This document shows positions 27,675-36,635 of a stretch of DNA of 64,000 nucleotides, in pieces. How positions within the stretch are numbered: the first letter of the stretch is position 1; every line of letters begins with the position of its first letter. This DNA comes from Candidatus Zixiibacteriota bacterium (GTDB lineage Bacteria > Zixibacteria > MSB-5A5 > GN15 > FEB-12), in NCBI GenBank assembly GCA_035380245.1, contig DAOSXA010000001.1:186001-250000 (forward strand). Direction: 5' to 3'. Below the pieces are notes generated by a model. It did not search any database, had not been told where the DNA came from, and worked only from the letters and a program-made list of their open reading frames with translations. A program made the translations under genes and the position numbers.

Positions 27675-28058
27675 TCAGAACTGCTCGGTGCGAAGCATTA
27701 CGAGAGTGCAGGCCTGGATAGTTTCTATCCCGGCTTTGTTCAACTCAGCGGCAAGTTCGGGATTTTCCGCTCCGGGGTTGAAAATCACCCGGCGCGGTTT
27801 GAGTCTGAGAATGCTTTCGCCGGCACTGCCGGAGACTTTGGCATTGACGTAGACGGTCAGGGTATCGATATCCTGGTGAATGTCGTCAAGGGACTTAAGG
27901 GAGACAATGCCGTCGACCACATGACCCGAGGGATGCACCGGCAGCGGTTTATGGCCGTATTCCTTCAACATCTGGACAGCCTTGAAAGAGTAGCGCTCTT
28001 CGTTGGGGGAAGCCCCCAGCACGGCGACGGTTGATCCGGGATTAGCTCTGACGGTCAT
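27675..28058 (-). CDS. CoA-binding domain protein (YccU-like)
   Basis: A 127-residue single-domain Rossmann protein of the CoA_binding_2 type. It shows VAVLGASPNEERYSFKAVQMLKEYGHKPLPVHP, the nucleotide-binding start of the family, and VIFNPGAENPELAAELNKAGIETIQACTLVML, where NPGAEN and the Cys before TLVML are conserved. It is thought to bind CoA; the cellular function is not known. GAGGA lies about 10 bases before the ATG. No operon partner is apparent. Confidence 0.85.
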   Translation of the reverse strand: MTVRANPGSTVAVLGASPNEERYSFKAVQMLKEYGHKPLPVHPSGHVVDGIVSLKSLDDIHQDIDTLTVYVNAKVSGSAGESILRLKPRRVIFNPGAENPELAAELNKAGIETIQACTLVMLRTEQF

Positions 28059-28163
28059 ATCGATATCCTCGTTTCTGGGCGGTCACTTGCGACCGATTAA
28101 GTTATCTTATAACAAATTAGACTAATCCCTTAACCGCAGGAAGGGGCGTTGGGTTCATCCGTC

Positions 28164-28318
28164 TTGAGAATATTGTAAGTTCCCCTCCGCGGCGGAGACA
28201 AGCCCCGCCGCTACGCGCCAGGGAGCCCAACCTCGCGTCGCAGGCGGCCTTGTGTCGCCCGCGATACAGCCGTTTCATGTTGATTATCCGGGTGTACGGA
28301 TTCTTCAACGGACACCTT
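28164..28318 (+). mobile_element. MITE-like repeat, copy B
   Basis: Same orientation and internal blocks as copy A: GGCGGAGACAAGCCCCGCCGCTACGCG and CCTTGTGTCGCCCGCGATACAGCCG. The left terminal repeat is degraded (GAGAATATTGTAAG) and the right one reads ATTCTTCAACGGACAC. It fills most of the 270-base gap between the CoA-binding gene and the GlcE-like gene. Confidence 0.6.
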
Positions 28319-28328
28319 CGGCGGATCA

Positions 28329-29084
28329 TCAACCGAGTATCGGCAGGATTGTGGCCGGGTCGAATTTGGCTTTTATCTTCCGGCTGTAGACGACATCGGC
28401 CTCGTTGCTGCTTTCTGATAAACCACTCAGGAAATTCTGACGGTCGACCGGAAGCTGTCGCGCCGGAGCATAATCATCGGCCGCGGTGGTAGGCATTACT
28501 CGAAAGGTAGCACTGACAATAAGACCGAGCAATCCCCAGGAACCGGCGAATATCTTGACAATATCATAGCCGGAAACGGATTTAAAACAGACCGAACCGG
28601 GCTTAATGATCTCCCCCGCCGCTGTTACTATCTGCGCCTTGAGCAGATAACGACTTAACGGCAACGGTTGTTCGTGCAACGAGGCTTTGAGACCAACCGC
28701 TACGGCGCCGCCGACCGAACCGACATAAGGCAGATTCGAATGCGGCAACATGAGTCGTTTCGTGATCAAACAGCGATTGATTTCACGCAACGGGTAGCCG
28801 GCTCCGATGGTAATGTAAAGGTCGTTCTCGTTGATCTCCCCTACCGTGTTGAGACGGTCGGTTTTGATCGCCATCACTTCGCGGAAAGATTCTCCCGAGG
28901 GCTCTATGTTGTTACAGAAGCCGCTGATGAACAACGGTTGACTATGCTGCCCCGCCAGCTTAATCAATGCGGCAGCTTCGTCGGCGCTTTCGGGATGAAA
29001 AGTCGGCACCGATTTCTGCCAGGTGATACGGTCATCCGGAAATACCGACCGAACCATTTCAACGAATTCATTCAATTTCGACAT
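28329..29084 (-). CDS. Short GlcE-like FAD-binding oxidoreductase
   Basis: A protein of about 251 residues with the FAD_binding_4 (VAO/PCMH) fold. The flavin motif is LPYVGSVGGAVAVGLKAS, and YDIVKIFAGSWGLLGLIVSATFRVMP is the conserved end of the PCMH domain. The C-terminal KIKAKFDPATILPILG imitates the end of glycolate oxidase subunit GlcE. It is shorter than GlcE (about 350) and has almost no cap domain. The substrate cannot be told. The start is uncertain: ATG at 29082-29084 has no close ribosome binding site, and a TTGACA/TATCTT pair just upstream would give an almost leaderless mRNA; ATGs 9 and 10 codons upstream are alternatives. No GlcD or GlcF is adjacent. Confidence 0.72.
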   Translation of the reverse strand: MSKLNEFVEMVRSVFPDDRITWQKSVPTFHPESADEAAALIKLAGQHSQPLFISGFCNNIEPSGESFREVMAIKTDRLNTVGEINENDLYITIGAGYPLREINRCLITKRLMLPHSNLPYVGSVGGAVAVGLKASLHEQPLPLSRYLLKAQIVTAAGEIIKPGSVCFKSVSGYDIVKIFAGSWGLLGLIVSATFRVMPTTAADDYAPARQLPVDRQNFLSGLSESSNEADVVYSRKIKAKFDPATILPILG

Positions 29085-29227
29085 GGCTCGAAGATAGTCC
29101 TCCCGACGCATCATTGTCAACAGAAACAGAGAAGGGCAGGCGCATAACACCTGCCCCATTGAGTGTCACCGCTAAAGAAGCGGATTACCTAATGCTTTTT
29201 ATCGGTCGTTCGGGGCCGAAATTCGGT

Positions 29228-30829
29228 CTATTTCATAAGAATCATTTTCTTCGTTTGCACGAATCCCTCGGTCGCGAGCCGGTAGAAGTACAGGCCGCTG
29301 GCTACGGGCTGACCGGCGCTGGTTCGTCCGTCCCATTCGACCTGGTGCGTTCCCGCCGACAGCGTTCGGCGGATATCATAAACAACCTGGCCGAGCAGAT
29401 TGAACACCTCGAATGAGACTTCGGACTGGTGCGGCAGGTCGAAGCTCACCACGGTGACGGCGTTGAACGGATTGGGATAATTCTGACGCACTGCAAACTC
29501 CTGAGGGAGCCCGTCAGAGACCGTTCCGTCTACATCGAGGGGTACGCCGTCGACACCAACCACGTGAATCGTGCAATGCACCGAGTACTCGCCGATACCC
29601 TCGGAGCCAACCAGCAGCAGGTCGAAGTACTGACCAATGTCGGCGGTGTCGGGGACAAGGACCGCTTTGTAGAAGCGATACCCATCGAGACCGTAGGGGC
29701 CACCAACATGATAGTAGCCGACCGGTTCGGGTGTTAGAGTGAACAGCGTTTGACGAATCGTCTGGCAATCTTCTCCGAGGGCTTCGATGACCAGCTCCGT
29801 CTCTTGCGAGGCCGGAACATCAACGGTATCTCCGTCAGCAAATCCAAATGGATGCAGTCCGATCTCGTATCCCTCAACAGTAACCGCAAAACGACAGTTC
29901 TCATCGCCCGAGGTGCTAAGTGGTCCGTAGCTGGCGGCGATCTCTACCGGGTAGGTTTGATCGGCTGAGTCCGAACCCGGGAACCAGTGCCAATCTTCGC
30001 TGTAGACCACGCCCGGCCCCGAGACGAGGGTAAGTTCTATAAAACGGTTATCGCCCGGATAGTCGGGGTCTTCCGCAATGATCCGGCAGTCTATATGATT
30101 ACAGACAACGGCCGTGGTATCCGACGGACAGACGGTAAATACCGGCATGGGATTGTCGCGAGTGTCGAATGCGTAAGCCCGAGTCCGACGTTGTTCATTC
30201 TGGATGAAGGCGAAGTAAACCACAAAGCGGGTTTCATCATCGTCGGCGGTCAGGTTCAGGACCAACTGGTCATCGACAAGCTGGATTGAACCGGCCGGCT
30301 CGGGCTCGATCTTGACGATTTCGACGATCGGTGTATCGCATGGGTCCTCATCGGTAAGCACAACGTCGAAGACCTGCGTACCGGGGGCATCGACGAAGAA
30401 CACCGAGCCTTCGCCCTGGCCGTCGATGCTCATGTAGGGAGTATGATCTCCGGCAAATACCGAGAACCGGCAACAGTCTTCCGGCGGTGTGGTGTGCGGA
30501 TCGGAGTTGCCGATGGAGGCGGCCACGACGATGTCGTACCAGCCGAAAAAGACCGAGTCGTCGATCGGTCGCCAGGACCAGAGACCAGTGCGCCCGTCCA
30601 CCTGGCCGGGGCCTTCGATCAAGTGATAGCGGATATTGTTGTCGTTGGGATGGTCATGTTTGGGGTCGGTCGCGTGCAGTTGGTATTGGGCGACATCGCA
30701 GTGTAGTGTCAGAATTGTATCGGGGCAGTCCACGAAGACCGGGACGCGGTCATCCCCCAAAGCTGCAGCAACCAGCAACAAAAGAAGCGCTGCCGTCAGC
30801 GCCGGCAAAACCCGCATAGATATAGACAT
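29228..30829 (-). CDS. Secreted protein with repeated Cys-containing beta domains and T9SS-type sorting domain
   Basis: A 533-residue exported protein. A signal peptide (about 1-25) is followed by at least two similar Ig-like segments. Each starts VPVFVDCPDTILTLHCD or MPVFTVCPSDTTAVVCNH and ends with a Cys-Arg-Phe motif (CCRFSV, NCRFAV), which suggests disulfide-bonded cadherin-like repeats. The C-terminal sorting domain has NYPNPFNAVT, FNLLGQVVYDI, WDGRTSAG and GLYFYRLATEGFVQTKKMILMK. GAGAGGG lies 8 bases before the ATG chosen. It probably acts on or outside the outer membrane; no catalytic domain was recognised. Confidence 0.78.
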   Translation of the reverse strand: MSISMRVLPALTAALLLLLVAAALGDDRVPVFVDCPDTILTLHCDVAQYQLHATDPKHDHPNDNNIRYHLIEGPGQVDGRTGLWSWRPIDDSVFFGWYDIVVAASIGNSDPHTTPPEDCCRFSVFAGDHTPYMSIDGQGEGSVFFVDAPGTQVFDVVLTDEDPCDTPIVEIVKIEPEPAGSIQLVDDQLVLNLTADDDETRFVVYFAFIQNEQRRTRAYAFDTRDNPMPVFTVCPSDTTAVVCNHIDCRIIAEDPDYPGDNRFIELTLVSGPGVVYSEDWHWFPGSDSADQTYPVEIAASYGPLSTSGDENCRFAVTVEGYEIGLHPFGFADGDTVDVPASQETELVIEALGEDCQTIRQTLFTLTPEPVGYYHVGGPYGLDGYRFYKAVLVPDTADIGQYFDLLLVGSEGIGEYSVHCTIHVVGVDGVPLDVDGTVSDGLPQEFAVRQNYPNPFNAVTVVSFDLPHQSEVSFEVFNLLGQVVYDIRRTLSAGTHQVEWDGRTSAGQPVASGLYFYRLATEGFVQTKKMILMK

Positions 30830-30963
30830 TTCTCGAACCCTCTCAGGCATGTACGATAGACTTGAAGTAATATAATAGCCGAACGATTTTTGTCAATGCC
30901 CCAGGTCCGCGCCCAGTGCGGGAAAAGGAGACTTCCCCCGGTCCGATATCGGTCACCGGGACG

Positions 30964-31293
30964 TTAGTCTACTATAAAAAGTTTCGCGCCGGTCGAGGTC
31001 GAAGATTGATGCAGGTCGATATTGTCGGCCACTTGATAGCTTACGCCGGGAGTAAGGACAAACTCGCGTCCATCCTGCAAACGTGTGTGTAATTCTCCCT
31101 CAAGGCAAAGGAGTATGTGACCCTTGGCACACCAGTGGTCGGCTTTGTAGCCGGGCGAGTATTCGACCATACGAACGCGGATCGTTCCAAACTGCCCGGT
31201 GCGCCAAAGTGCACGACCGGTTTCTCCCTTATGTTCTGTGGGTTCTATCTTTGACCAGTCGGTCACACCAAAAGGAATATCAGTCATCTGCAT
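30964..31293 (-). CDS. DHCW-motif cupin protein
   Basis: A 109-residue single cupin domain. The motif ADHWCAKGHILLCLEGEL contains the Asp-His-Trp-Cys arrangement typical of the small DHCW cupin family, and the second half (LTPGVSYQVADNIDLHQSSTSTGAKLFIVD) supplies a further His. Metal binding is likely; substrate and role are not known. A second Met two codons in is an alternative start. No operon partner is evident. Confidence 0.82.
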   Translation of the reverse strand: MQMTDIPFGVTDWSKIEPTEHKGETGRALWRTGQFGTIRVRMVEYSPGYKADHWCAKGHILLCLEGELHTRLQDGREFVLTPGVSYQVADNIDLHQSSTSTGAKLFIVD

Positions 31294-31340
31294 AAGTCAC
31301 CATGCGTGTTATTACGTTCCATCAGTGATGGCCCAGTTCT

Positions 31341-31494
31341 GGGGGATTGTTAAAGAAGTTGTACGTATAGATATTCAGCAAACTACACCCATAATGCGGG
31401 CGACACAAGGCCGCCCGCTACGCGAGGTTACGACTCATTAACGCGTAGCGGCGGGGCTTGTCTCCGCCGCGATTGTGTTTTTTCAACAAACCCC
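31341..31494 (-). mobile_element. MITE-like repeat, copy C (inverted)
   Basis: An inverted copy of the same element. Ends are GGGGGATTGTTAAAGAA (31341-31357) and TTTTTTCAACAAACCCC (about 31478-31494). Internal blocks GGGCGACACAAGGCCGCCCGCTACGCG and CGCGTAGCGGCGGGGCTTGTCTCCGCC are the complements of those in copy A. It lies between the cupin gene and the groEL terminator. Confidence 0.65.
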
Positions 31495-31573
31495 TGGATA
31501 CCAGGCGTGTCATCTCTATGATGTATGGATAACCACAGATCCAACATATAAAAAAGCCTTTGAGCCAAAGAAG

Positions 31574-31597
31574 AGGCCCGGTCGGGCGACCGGGCCT
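31574..31597 (-). terminator. Terminator of groEL
   Basis: A perfect 10-bp stem (AGGCCCGGTC with GACCGGGCCT, 4-base loop) lies about 40 bases after the groEL stop. On the minus strand it is followed by CTTCTTTGG, a weak T-tract. Confidence 0.6.
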
Positions 31598-31637
31598 ATA
31601 TAGAGGCATAATATACGCAGGGTTAAGAGAGGATCTA

Positions 31638-33266
31638 TTAGTACATACCACCCATGCCGCCCATGTCGGGAGGCATAGCCGGGCCCTTCTTTTCCTCCGG
31701 CTTGTCGACAATCACCGCTTCGGTGGTCAACAGCAGGCCGGCGATAGAGGCGGCGTTTTCAAGAGCAGTACGAGTAACCTTAGTCGGGTCGATAACACCG
31801 GCCTTAAGGAGGTCTTCGTAGGTGTCGGTCGCGGCGTTATAACCAAAAGCAGCTTTCTCGCCGAGAACCTTGTTGACCACCACGGAAGCTTCCATACCGG
31901 CGTTCTGAGCGATCTGCCGCAGCGGCTCTTCGAGCGACTTACGGACGATAGCAACGCCTACTTTTTCCTCATCCGTGCAATCGAGATTGTCAAGGACGTG
32001 CATGGTACGCAGCAGAGCTACGCCGCCGCCCGGGATGATACCTTCTTCGACAGCCGCACGCGTCGCGTGCAGAGCGTCTTCGACACGAGCCTTGCGCTCT
32101 TTCATCTCGGTCTCGGTGGCAGCACCGACGTTGATTACGGCCACACCGCCGGCCAGCTTGGCCAGACGTTCCTGCAGCTTCTCGCGATCGTAGTCGGAGG
32201 TGGTGTCTTCGATCTGCTTACGGATCTGTGCGATACGACCCTTGATATCTTCCTTGTTGCCGGCGCCCTCGACGATGGTAGTGTTGTCCTTGTCGAGCAC
32301 GACCTTCTTGGCGGTACCGAGGTCGGACATCACGGCGTTTTCGAGTTTGAAACCGACTTCTTCGGAAATAACCTTACCGCCGGTCAGCACGGCGATATCT
32401 TCGAGCATAGCCTTGCGGCGATCGCCGAAGCCCGGAGCCTTGACGGCGCCGACTTTGATGGTGCCGCGCAGCTTGTTGACCACCAGTGTCGCGAGAGCTT
32501 CGCCCTCAACGTCCTCGGCGATAATCATCATCGGCTTACCGGTCTGAGCCACTTTTTCCAGAATCGGCAGAAGATCTTTCATGGAGCCGATCTTCTTATC
32601 GTGAATCAGAATGTAAGGATCTTCGAGAACCGCTTCCATGTTGTCGGGATCGGTCACGAAATACGGCGACAGATAACCGCGATCGAACTGCATACCTTCG
32701 ACCACTTCAAGTGTAGTCTCGGCGGTCTTGGATTCTTCAACGGTGATAACGCCGTCGTTGCCGACCTTCTCCATCGCCTCAGCGATAAGGTCACCGATAA
32801 CGCGATCGGAGTTGGCGGAAATAGTGCCGACCTGGGCGATTTCATTCTTACCGGAAACCGGCTTGGACATGGCTGCGATTTCGGCGTTGACGGCCTTGAC
32901 GGCGGCGTCGATACCACGCTTGATCGACATCGGGTTGGTGCCGGCGGTCACGTTCTTGAGACCTTCGCGATAAATCGCCTGAGCGATAACGGTCGCCGTG
33001 GTGGTGCCGTCACCGGCCACGTCGGAAGTCTTGGAGGCGACTTCTTTCACCATCTGGGCGCCGATATTTTCGAAAGCGTCTTCCAGTTCGATTTCCTTGG
33101 CTACGGAGACACCGTCCTTGGTGACGGTCGGTGAACCGAATTTGCGATCGATAACGACATTACGACCTTTGGGACCGAGGGTCACCTTGACCGCATCGGC
33201 CAGCTTATCCACGCCCAGCTTCAGCTTGGCGCGAGCTTCGGATTCAAAATCTATAAGTTTCGGCAT
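31638..33266 (-). CDS. groEL: Chaperonin GroEL
   Basis: A 542-residue 60-kDa chaperonin that folds proteins inside a double ring with GroES. Family motifs are complete: TLGPKGRNVVIDRKFGSP, the ATP-binding GDGTTTATV, and the Gly-Gly-Met C-terminal tail (GGMGGMY). Length is normal. It follows groES by 20 bases, forming the usual groES-groEL operon under a CIRCE element. It is the only copy in the window. Confidence 0.98.
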   Translation of the reverse strand: MPKLIDFESEARAKLKLGVDKLADAVKVTLGPKGRNVVIDRKFGSPTVTKDGVSVAKEIELEDAFENIGAQMVKEVASKTSDVAGDGTTTATVIAQAIYREGLKNVTAGTNPMSIKRGIDAAVKAVNAEIAAMSKPVSGKNEIAQVGTISANSDRVIGDLIAEAMEKVGNDGVITVEESKTAETTLEVVEGMQFDRGYLSPYFVTDPDNMEAVLEDPYILIHDKKIGSMKDLLPILEKVAQTGKPMMIIAEDVEGEALATLVVNKLRGTIKVGAVKAPGFGDRRKAMLEDIAVLTGGKVISEEVGFKLENAVMSDLGTAKKVVLDKDNTTIVEGAGNKEDIKGRIAQIRKQIEDTTSDYDREKLQERLAKLAGGVAVINVGAATETEMKERKARVEDALHATRAAVEEGIIPGGGVALLRTMHVLDNLDCTDEEKVGVAIVRKSLEEPLRQIAQNAGMEASVVVNKVLGEKAAFGYNAATDTYEDLLKAGVIDPTKVTRTALENAASIAGLLLTTEAVIVDKPEEKKGPAMPPDMGGMGGMY

Positions 33267-33286
33267 GGCTTAACGCTCCTGCATGA

Positions 33287-33580
33287 TTAGCTGTTGGTGA
33301 TGACGGCGAAAATGTCGGACTCACGCATAATGAGATACTCTTCGCCCTCGATCGAAACTTCGGTACCGGAGTACTTACCGTACAGGACCCGGTCACCCTT
33401 CTTGACCTCGACCGGCACCACGGTGCCTTCTTCAGTCCGACGACCCGGACCGACTTCGATGATCTCGCCTTCCATCGGCTTTTCCTTGGCGGTATCCGGA
33501 ATGATGATGCCGCCCTTTTTGACCTCGACCGCCTCAAGCGGCTTGACCACGACGCGGTCAGCAAGCGGTTTTACCTGCAT
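33287..33580 (-). CDS. groES: Co-chaperonin GroES
   Basis: A 97-residue co-chaperonin that caps GroEL. It begins MQVKPLADRVVVKPLEAVEVKKGGIIIPDTAKEKP (shortened here), including the mobile loop that docks to GroEL, and ends YLIMRESDIFAVI. It is the first gene of the operon. A CIRCE element lies about 100 bases upstream, so repression by HrcA and induction by heat are expected. Confidence 0.97.
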   Translation of the reverse strand: MQVKPLADRVVVKPLEAVEVKKGGIIIPDTAKEKPMEGEIIEVGPGRRTEEGTVVPVEVKKGDRVLYGKYSGTEVSIEGEEYLIMRESDIFAVITNS

Positions 33581-33682
33581 TTTGAGACTCCTGTTTGAGT
33601 GGTTCTATATCTGTTTAATTTTGCTATCTTTATTGAGACCTTATGGTCTTTTTCACTTCTGCTTCGCTGGAGCCTGCTCTTA

Positions 33683-33709
33683 TTAGCACTCACTTTCAGC
33701 GAGTGCTAA
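33683..33709. promoter_or_regulatory. CIRCE operator (HrcA binding site)
   Basis: A perfect inverted repeat TTAGCACTC-N9-GAGTGCTAA, identical to the CIRCE consensus. HrcA binds this site to repress heat-shock operons. It lies between the promoter and groES. Confidence 0.95.
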
Positions 33710-33710
33710 C

Positions 33711-33737
33711 AGTATAGTTAAACACTGGTATTGTCAA
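33711..33737 (-). promoter_or_regulatory. groES-groEL promoter
   Basis: On the minus strand TTGACA (33737-33732) and TATACT (33716-33711) are 15 bases apart, a short spacing. The -10 element ends just before the CIRCE repeat, so a bound repressor would block initiation. Confidence 0.6.
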
Positions 33738-33739
33738 GA

Positions 33740-34174
33740 GGTTTCCATAGATATTCTATGTTTTTTGATAATTTTTACGGAAAACGGCAGACCGTGACGC
33801 CATCGCTTAATGCATTGATTTATAACCATTTATGGCTATCAGCAAAGTCGCCCAGAAGCAACGGCACCGAAAATGACTGCCATTTTGGCGTTATGACGAC
33901 AGCTCGACACCACGTATCGCGTGATCCCCGCGATCCCGCGATATAGCTATCGCTCCGAGATTGGATCTCAGGTCAGGATCCTTGTGGTTTACAGTCCCGA
34001 CATTGTACGGAAAGTCTTCCTGAGACCTGCCGGGAAATAGAAAATCGAAATGCCAGGTTGCAAGCAACCTGACCTACTTGTGCTTTTTCAACAAAACCCG
34101 GACAGGTGGGCCACCGGATATCGGCGCAAGAAGAGCGAGACAAACTGAGGGATGTTTGCCGTTCATCAACGTTG
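33740..34174. repeat. Non-coding stretch with REP-like palindromes
   Basis: No gene is supported here. The stretch holds a REP-like palindrome at 34053-34077 (CCAGGTTGCAAGCAACCTGACCTAC), a fragment of a MITE-like end at about 34083-34098 (CTTTTTCAACAAAACCC), and a piece of the second palindrome family (CAGGTGGGCCACC, near 34105). It is the leftover of several repeat insertions between groES and the lipoprotein gene. Confidence 0.55.
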
Positions 34175-34798
34175 TTAGTTGGAAATCTCCCAGCAGTGCG
34201 GGCCGTCCCAGGTGGGGTATTGAGTCACTTCGTTGACCACCCACTTCCACTTGTAGCTGGGAGGCCGGTAACAGGAATCAAGACAGACATGCTTGCCCGC
34301 ATAGCTGCTGTTGATCGGACCGATGTCGATCGTCAAGGCCACCTCGTCAAAACCGTTGGGAATCCCGGATGCTTGCATTATCGAGGCGCCGAATGCAACC
34401 GTATCAACTCCCATCCCGTCCGCCGAGGAATACTGGATAGCTACCACGAGATCGAATTCCTCCTTACCAATCGTACCGGTAGTGTCCATCGAAGTACTCC
34501 CCCACTGAGCGCCATCGGGAGAATAAATGCGGAAACCGTTGGTCATGCCCCTGACATAGCTGCCGTAATCGTTGAGCACCTTGAGGCTCAGGGTGATCGT
34601 TCGTCCGCTGGGAATTTTCCCGCCCGACAAACCGCTTACACCGTACAAGGAGATATTTTTAGTCGGATCGGGATGAGAGTCGACAACCGTGTCATTGCCG
34701 CCGTTGGACGACCCGGTGCCGTTGTCGTCATCGTTGCCGCAGGCCGGACCGAGACAAAGCAGGGACAGGCCAAAGATAATCATCAGGATAGATTTCAT
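34175..34798 (-). CDS. Lipoprotein with a domain shared with the lectin protein at 58654
   Basis: A 207-residue protein with a signal peptide and lipobox (LGPAC, Cys20), so it is probably a lipoprotein; the mature part starts with a low-complexity Asn/Asp/Gly linker. The rest (about 48-207) is clearly similar to the N-terminal domain of the 838-residue protein at 58654-61170. Both contain TNGFRIY, a T(I/L)GPIGK or TGTIGKEEF-like turn, GADTV/GVDTV with FG, ICLDSCY or VCLDSCY, then PP and WKW, and end with WGGPYCF or WDGPHCW. Function is unknown. An ancestral secreted module is inferred. Confidence 0.72.
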   Translation of the reverse strand: MKSILMIIFGLSLLCLGPACGNDDDNGTGSSNGGNDTVVDSHPDPTKNISLYGVSGLSGGKIPSGRTITLSLKVLNDYGSYVRGMTNGFRIYSPDGAQWGSTSMDTTGTIGKEEFDLVVAIQYSSADGMGVDTVAFGASIMQASGIPNGFDEVALTIDIGPINSSYAGKHVCLDSCYRPPSYKWKWVVNEVTQYPTWDGPHCWEISN

Positions 34799-34952
34799 TC
34801 AATTCTCCGAGTTAAGGCATAACAGTGATTTAAGATAGTCCAAAGATCCGTTTCTGTCAAACGAACCGCGGTACAGACTTGCTCCATTCGGGACCGTTAC
34901 CTATGTTTTATTGTATCATAGACAAAACCGTCAAAATGAAAGACGCCGCGAT

Positions 34953-35489
34953 ATGACCCAAGATGAAGACTCACAACCGACCCGAGACTTATCAATCGGT
35001 AATCTGATCATAACGGTAGGGCCGATGCTGCTCTGTATCGTCCTGGCGATCGTAACGTTCTACTACAAGGGGCAAATGGACGAGGCCAACAGCAATCTGG
35101 CGTCCTCATATTTTCGCAATCGCGCTCTGGAGGACGATGTTCGTCGCTTGCGGGCGATGGTCAACACGTTCGAACATCCGCCGCTGCAGCTCGAACCGAC
35201 GCTGACTTCGCTGGAGCTGGCTACTCTGCAGAAGCAGGGATTCGAGGATCCTTACCATGATATCGCCAGTGACCTCGTCACCAATCCAACGTTGCTCAAC
35301 GCTGAGGGCATCCCGGTGCAGTTGATCGACATTGCTTCTGAGGACGACACCTGTATTCTCAGTCCCAACCGAGCGCTGGCATATTATGAGGGTGAAAATG
35401 GTCTGGGACGGTTGTTGTTGAGTTATGATATCGGAAAAAACAATCGCATTACCTGGCGGATTCTGGAGAATTGGGCGCCGGAAGGGTAG
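34953..35489 (+). CDS. Predicted single-pass membrane protein
   Basis: A 178-residue protein from the ATG at 34953. It has an acidic start, one membrane helix (about 17-38, LIITVGPMLLCIVLAIVTFYY), a short coiled-coil-like stretch (about 40-72) and a soluble C-terminal domain (about 85-178). This type II arrangement resembles many envelope proteins but I do not recognise a family. The upstream TTG at 34911 would add 14 basic residues and is less likely. It is transcribed alone, divergently from the lipoprotein. Confidence 0.6.
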   Translation: MTQDEDSQPTRDLSIGNLIITVGPMLLCIVLAIVTFYYKGQMDEANSNLASSYFRNRALEDDVRRLRAMVNTFEHPPLQLEPTLTSLELATLQKQGFEDPYHDIASDLVTNPTLLNAEGIPVQLIDIASEDDTCILSPNRALAYYEGENGLGRLLLSYDIGKNNRITWRILENWAPEG

Positions 35490-35768
35490 GCGTTAACAGG
35501 CGGCAAGATCGCAGTTACACAGTCAGGATTGGCTGGTCTCACCTGCCCTGCTCAATTCGCTAATCCCACCCGAGGGGTGGGGCACCAAGCCTCCAGCGGA
35601 CAGGATTTCGACAGTCATGCAGCGTCAGGACCGCAAGGGTCCTGACCTACAAATCTCAGGGAAGGACGCGGAGCATCCAAGAAACCAGCCATTCCGACGT
35701 TCCGCCGCAGAGCGACGGAACGAGGGAGAAACATGTAGACCACCGGTTCCCGCAACAAACGGGTAACA
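35490..35768. repeat. Gap with two REP-like palindromes
   Basis: Contains one copy of each palindrome family: TCCCACCCGAGGGGTGGGGCACC (about 35565-35587) and GTCAGGACCGCAAGGGTCCTGACCTAC (about 35624-35650). No gene is seen. It lies between convergent genes, so the palindromes could also act as transcription stops. Confidence 0.55.
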
Positions 35769-36407
35769 TTAAAGCGAGTCGGTCTTCAGACTCTCTACCC
35801 AGACCTTAGCCTCGGGCCATTTCATGTCAACCACGAACATGCCCCGAATATCTCCGGGAGCATAACCGGTGGCGGCATCGTCCGGATAAAACTTAGCCAG
35901 AGCCTCAGGTACTCCCTTAGCCAGTTGATCGGCCTGACCATGACAGCCAAGGCACATCAACTCGGTTCTTATCCCGCTATGATAGGAATACCATTCTCCC
36001 CCCTTGCGGTTATGCCAAATACCTTTTGACAGATCAGTTCCTTTTGGAATAGTGGCAAACTCTTTCAGAATGGCCAGTTGAACACTGTCGGCGGCATCTT
36101 TCGGATTGCGGGCTTTATCACTGACACGGCGGATGCCGAGAACGCCTTCTTTGGAAAATTTCGCCGCCAGCTCCGGAGCTTTTTGGCCGCATACCTGTAT
36201 CGCATACTCCGGGCCGCCCTCGACCATCGCCTTGCGCAATTCGGCCTTGAGTTGCGCCGAGTATTGTTGAATAACGGATATCGCCGCCGATTGAGCCTCT
36301 ACTTCCATTTTATCACGGGCTACCTGATCGGCGCCGGTTTTGTCCGCTTCCTTGGAACAAGCCAACAGAACCAACAGCATCGAAACAGCGATTAGTACGG
36401 ACCTCAT
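35769..36407 (-). CDS. DUF3365-type haem lipoprotein
   Basis: A 212-residue lipoprotein. The start MRSVLIAVSMLLVLLACSKE has a lipobox with Cys17; AAGGAGG lies 7 bases upstream, which decides this start over the longer frame. The mature part has the Tll0287-like/DUF3365 pattern and ends with the haem c motif CLGCHG (one site), followed by GDIRGMFVVDMKW. The family is a sensor-type or periplasmic haem-binding domain. A stand-alone lipoprotein form suggests a small periplasmic electron carrier or redox sensor. It is divergent from putP. Confidence 0.78.
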   Translation of the reverse strand: MRSVLIAVSMLLVLLACSKEADKTGADQVARDKMEVEAQSAAISVIQQYSAQLKAELRKAMVEGGPEYAIQVCGQKAPELAAKFSKEGVLGIRRVSDKARNPKDAADSVQLAILKEFATIPKGTDLSKGIWHNRKGGEWYSYHSGIRTELMCLGCHGQADQLAKGVPEALAKFYPDDAATGYAPGDIRGMFVVDMKWPEAKVWVESLKTDSL

Positions 36408-36635
36408 TATGCCTCCTTGGTCGGGTTGAATACGCCAAGTATACATAGTCGACCGAGCCCGGGCAAGTCCGGAGGCGGCGGGGGCAAGCTCCGCCGCTGT
36501 GTGTCATTGATCGCATACACAACGCCATCGACGGTCCATCTTCTCTCGTGGATTATATTGTTGATTATGACGCCTTCCGCTCTACCTTGAGACAGGTCCA
36601 AAAAACTTCCGATTATTCAGGCCCCAGGAGCGTGT

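Noticed and set aside
31560..33134. A 524-codon plus-strand open frame opposite groEL
   Set aside because: It is the antisense shadow of groEL. Its composition follows from groEL codon bias and it has no family features.
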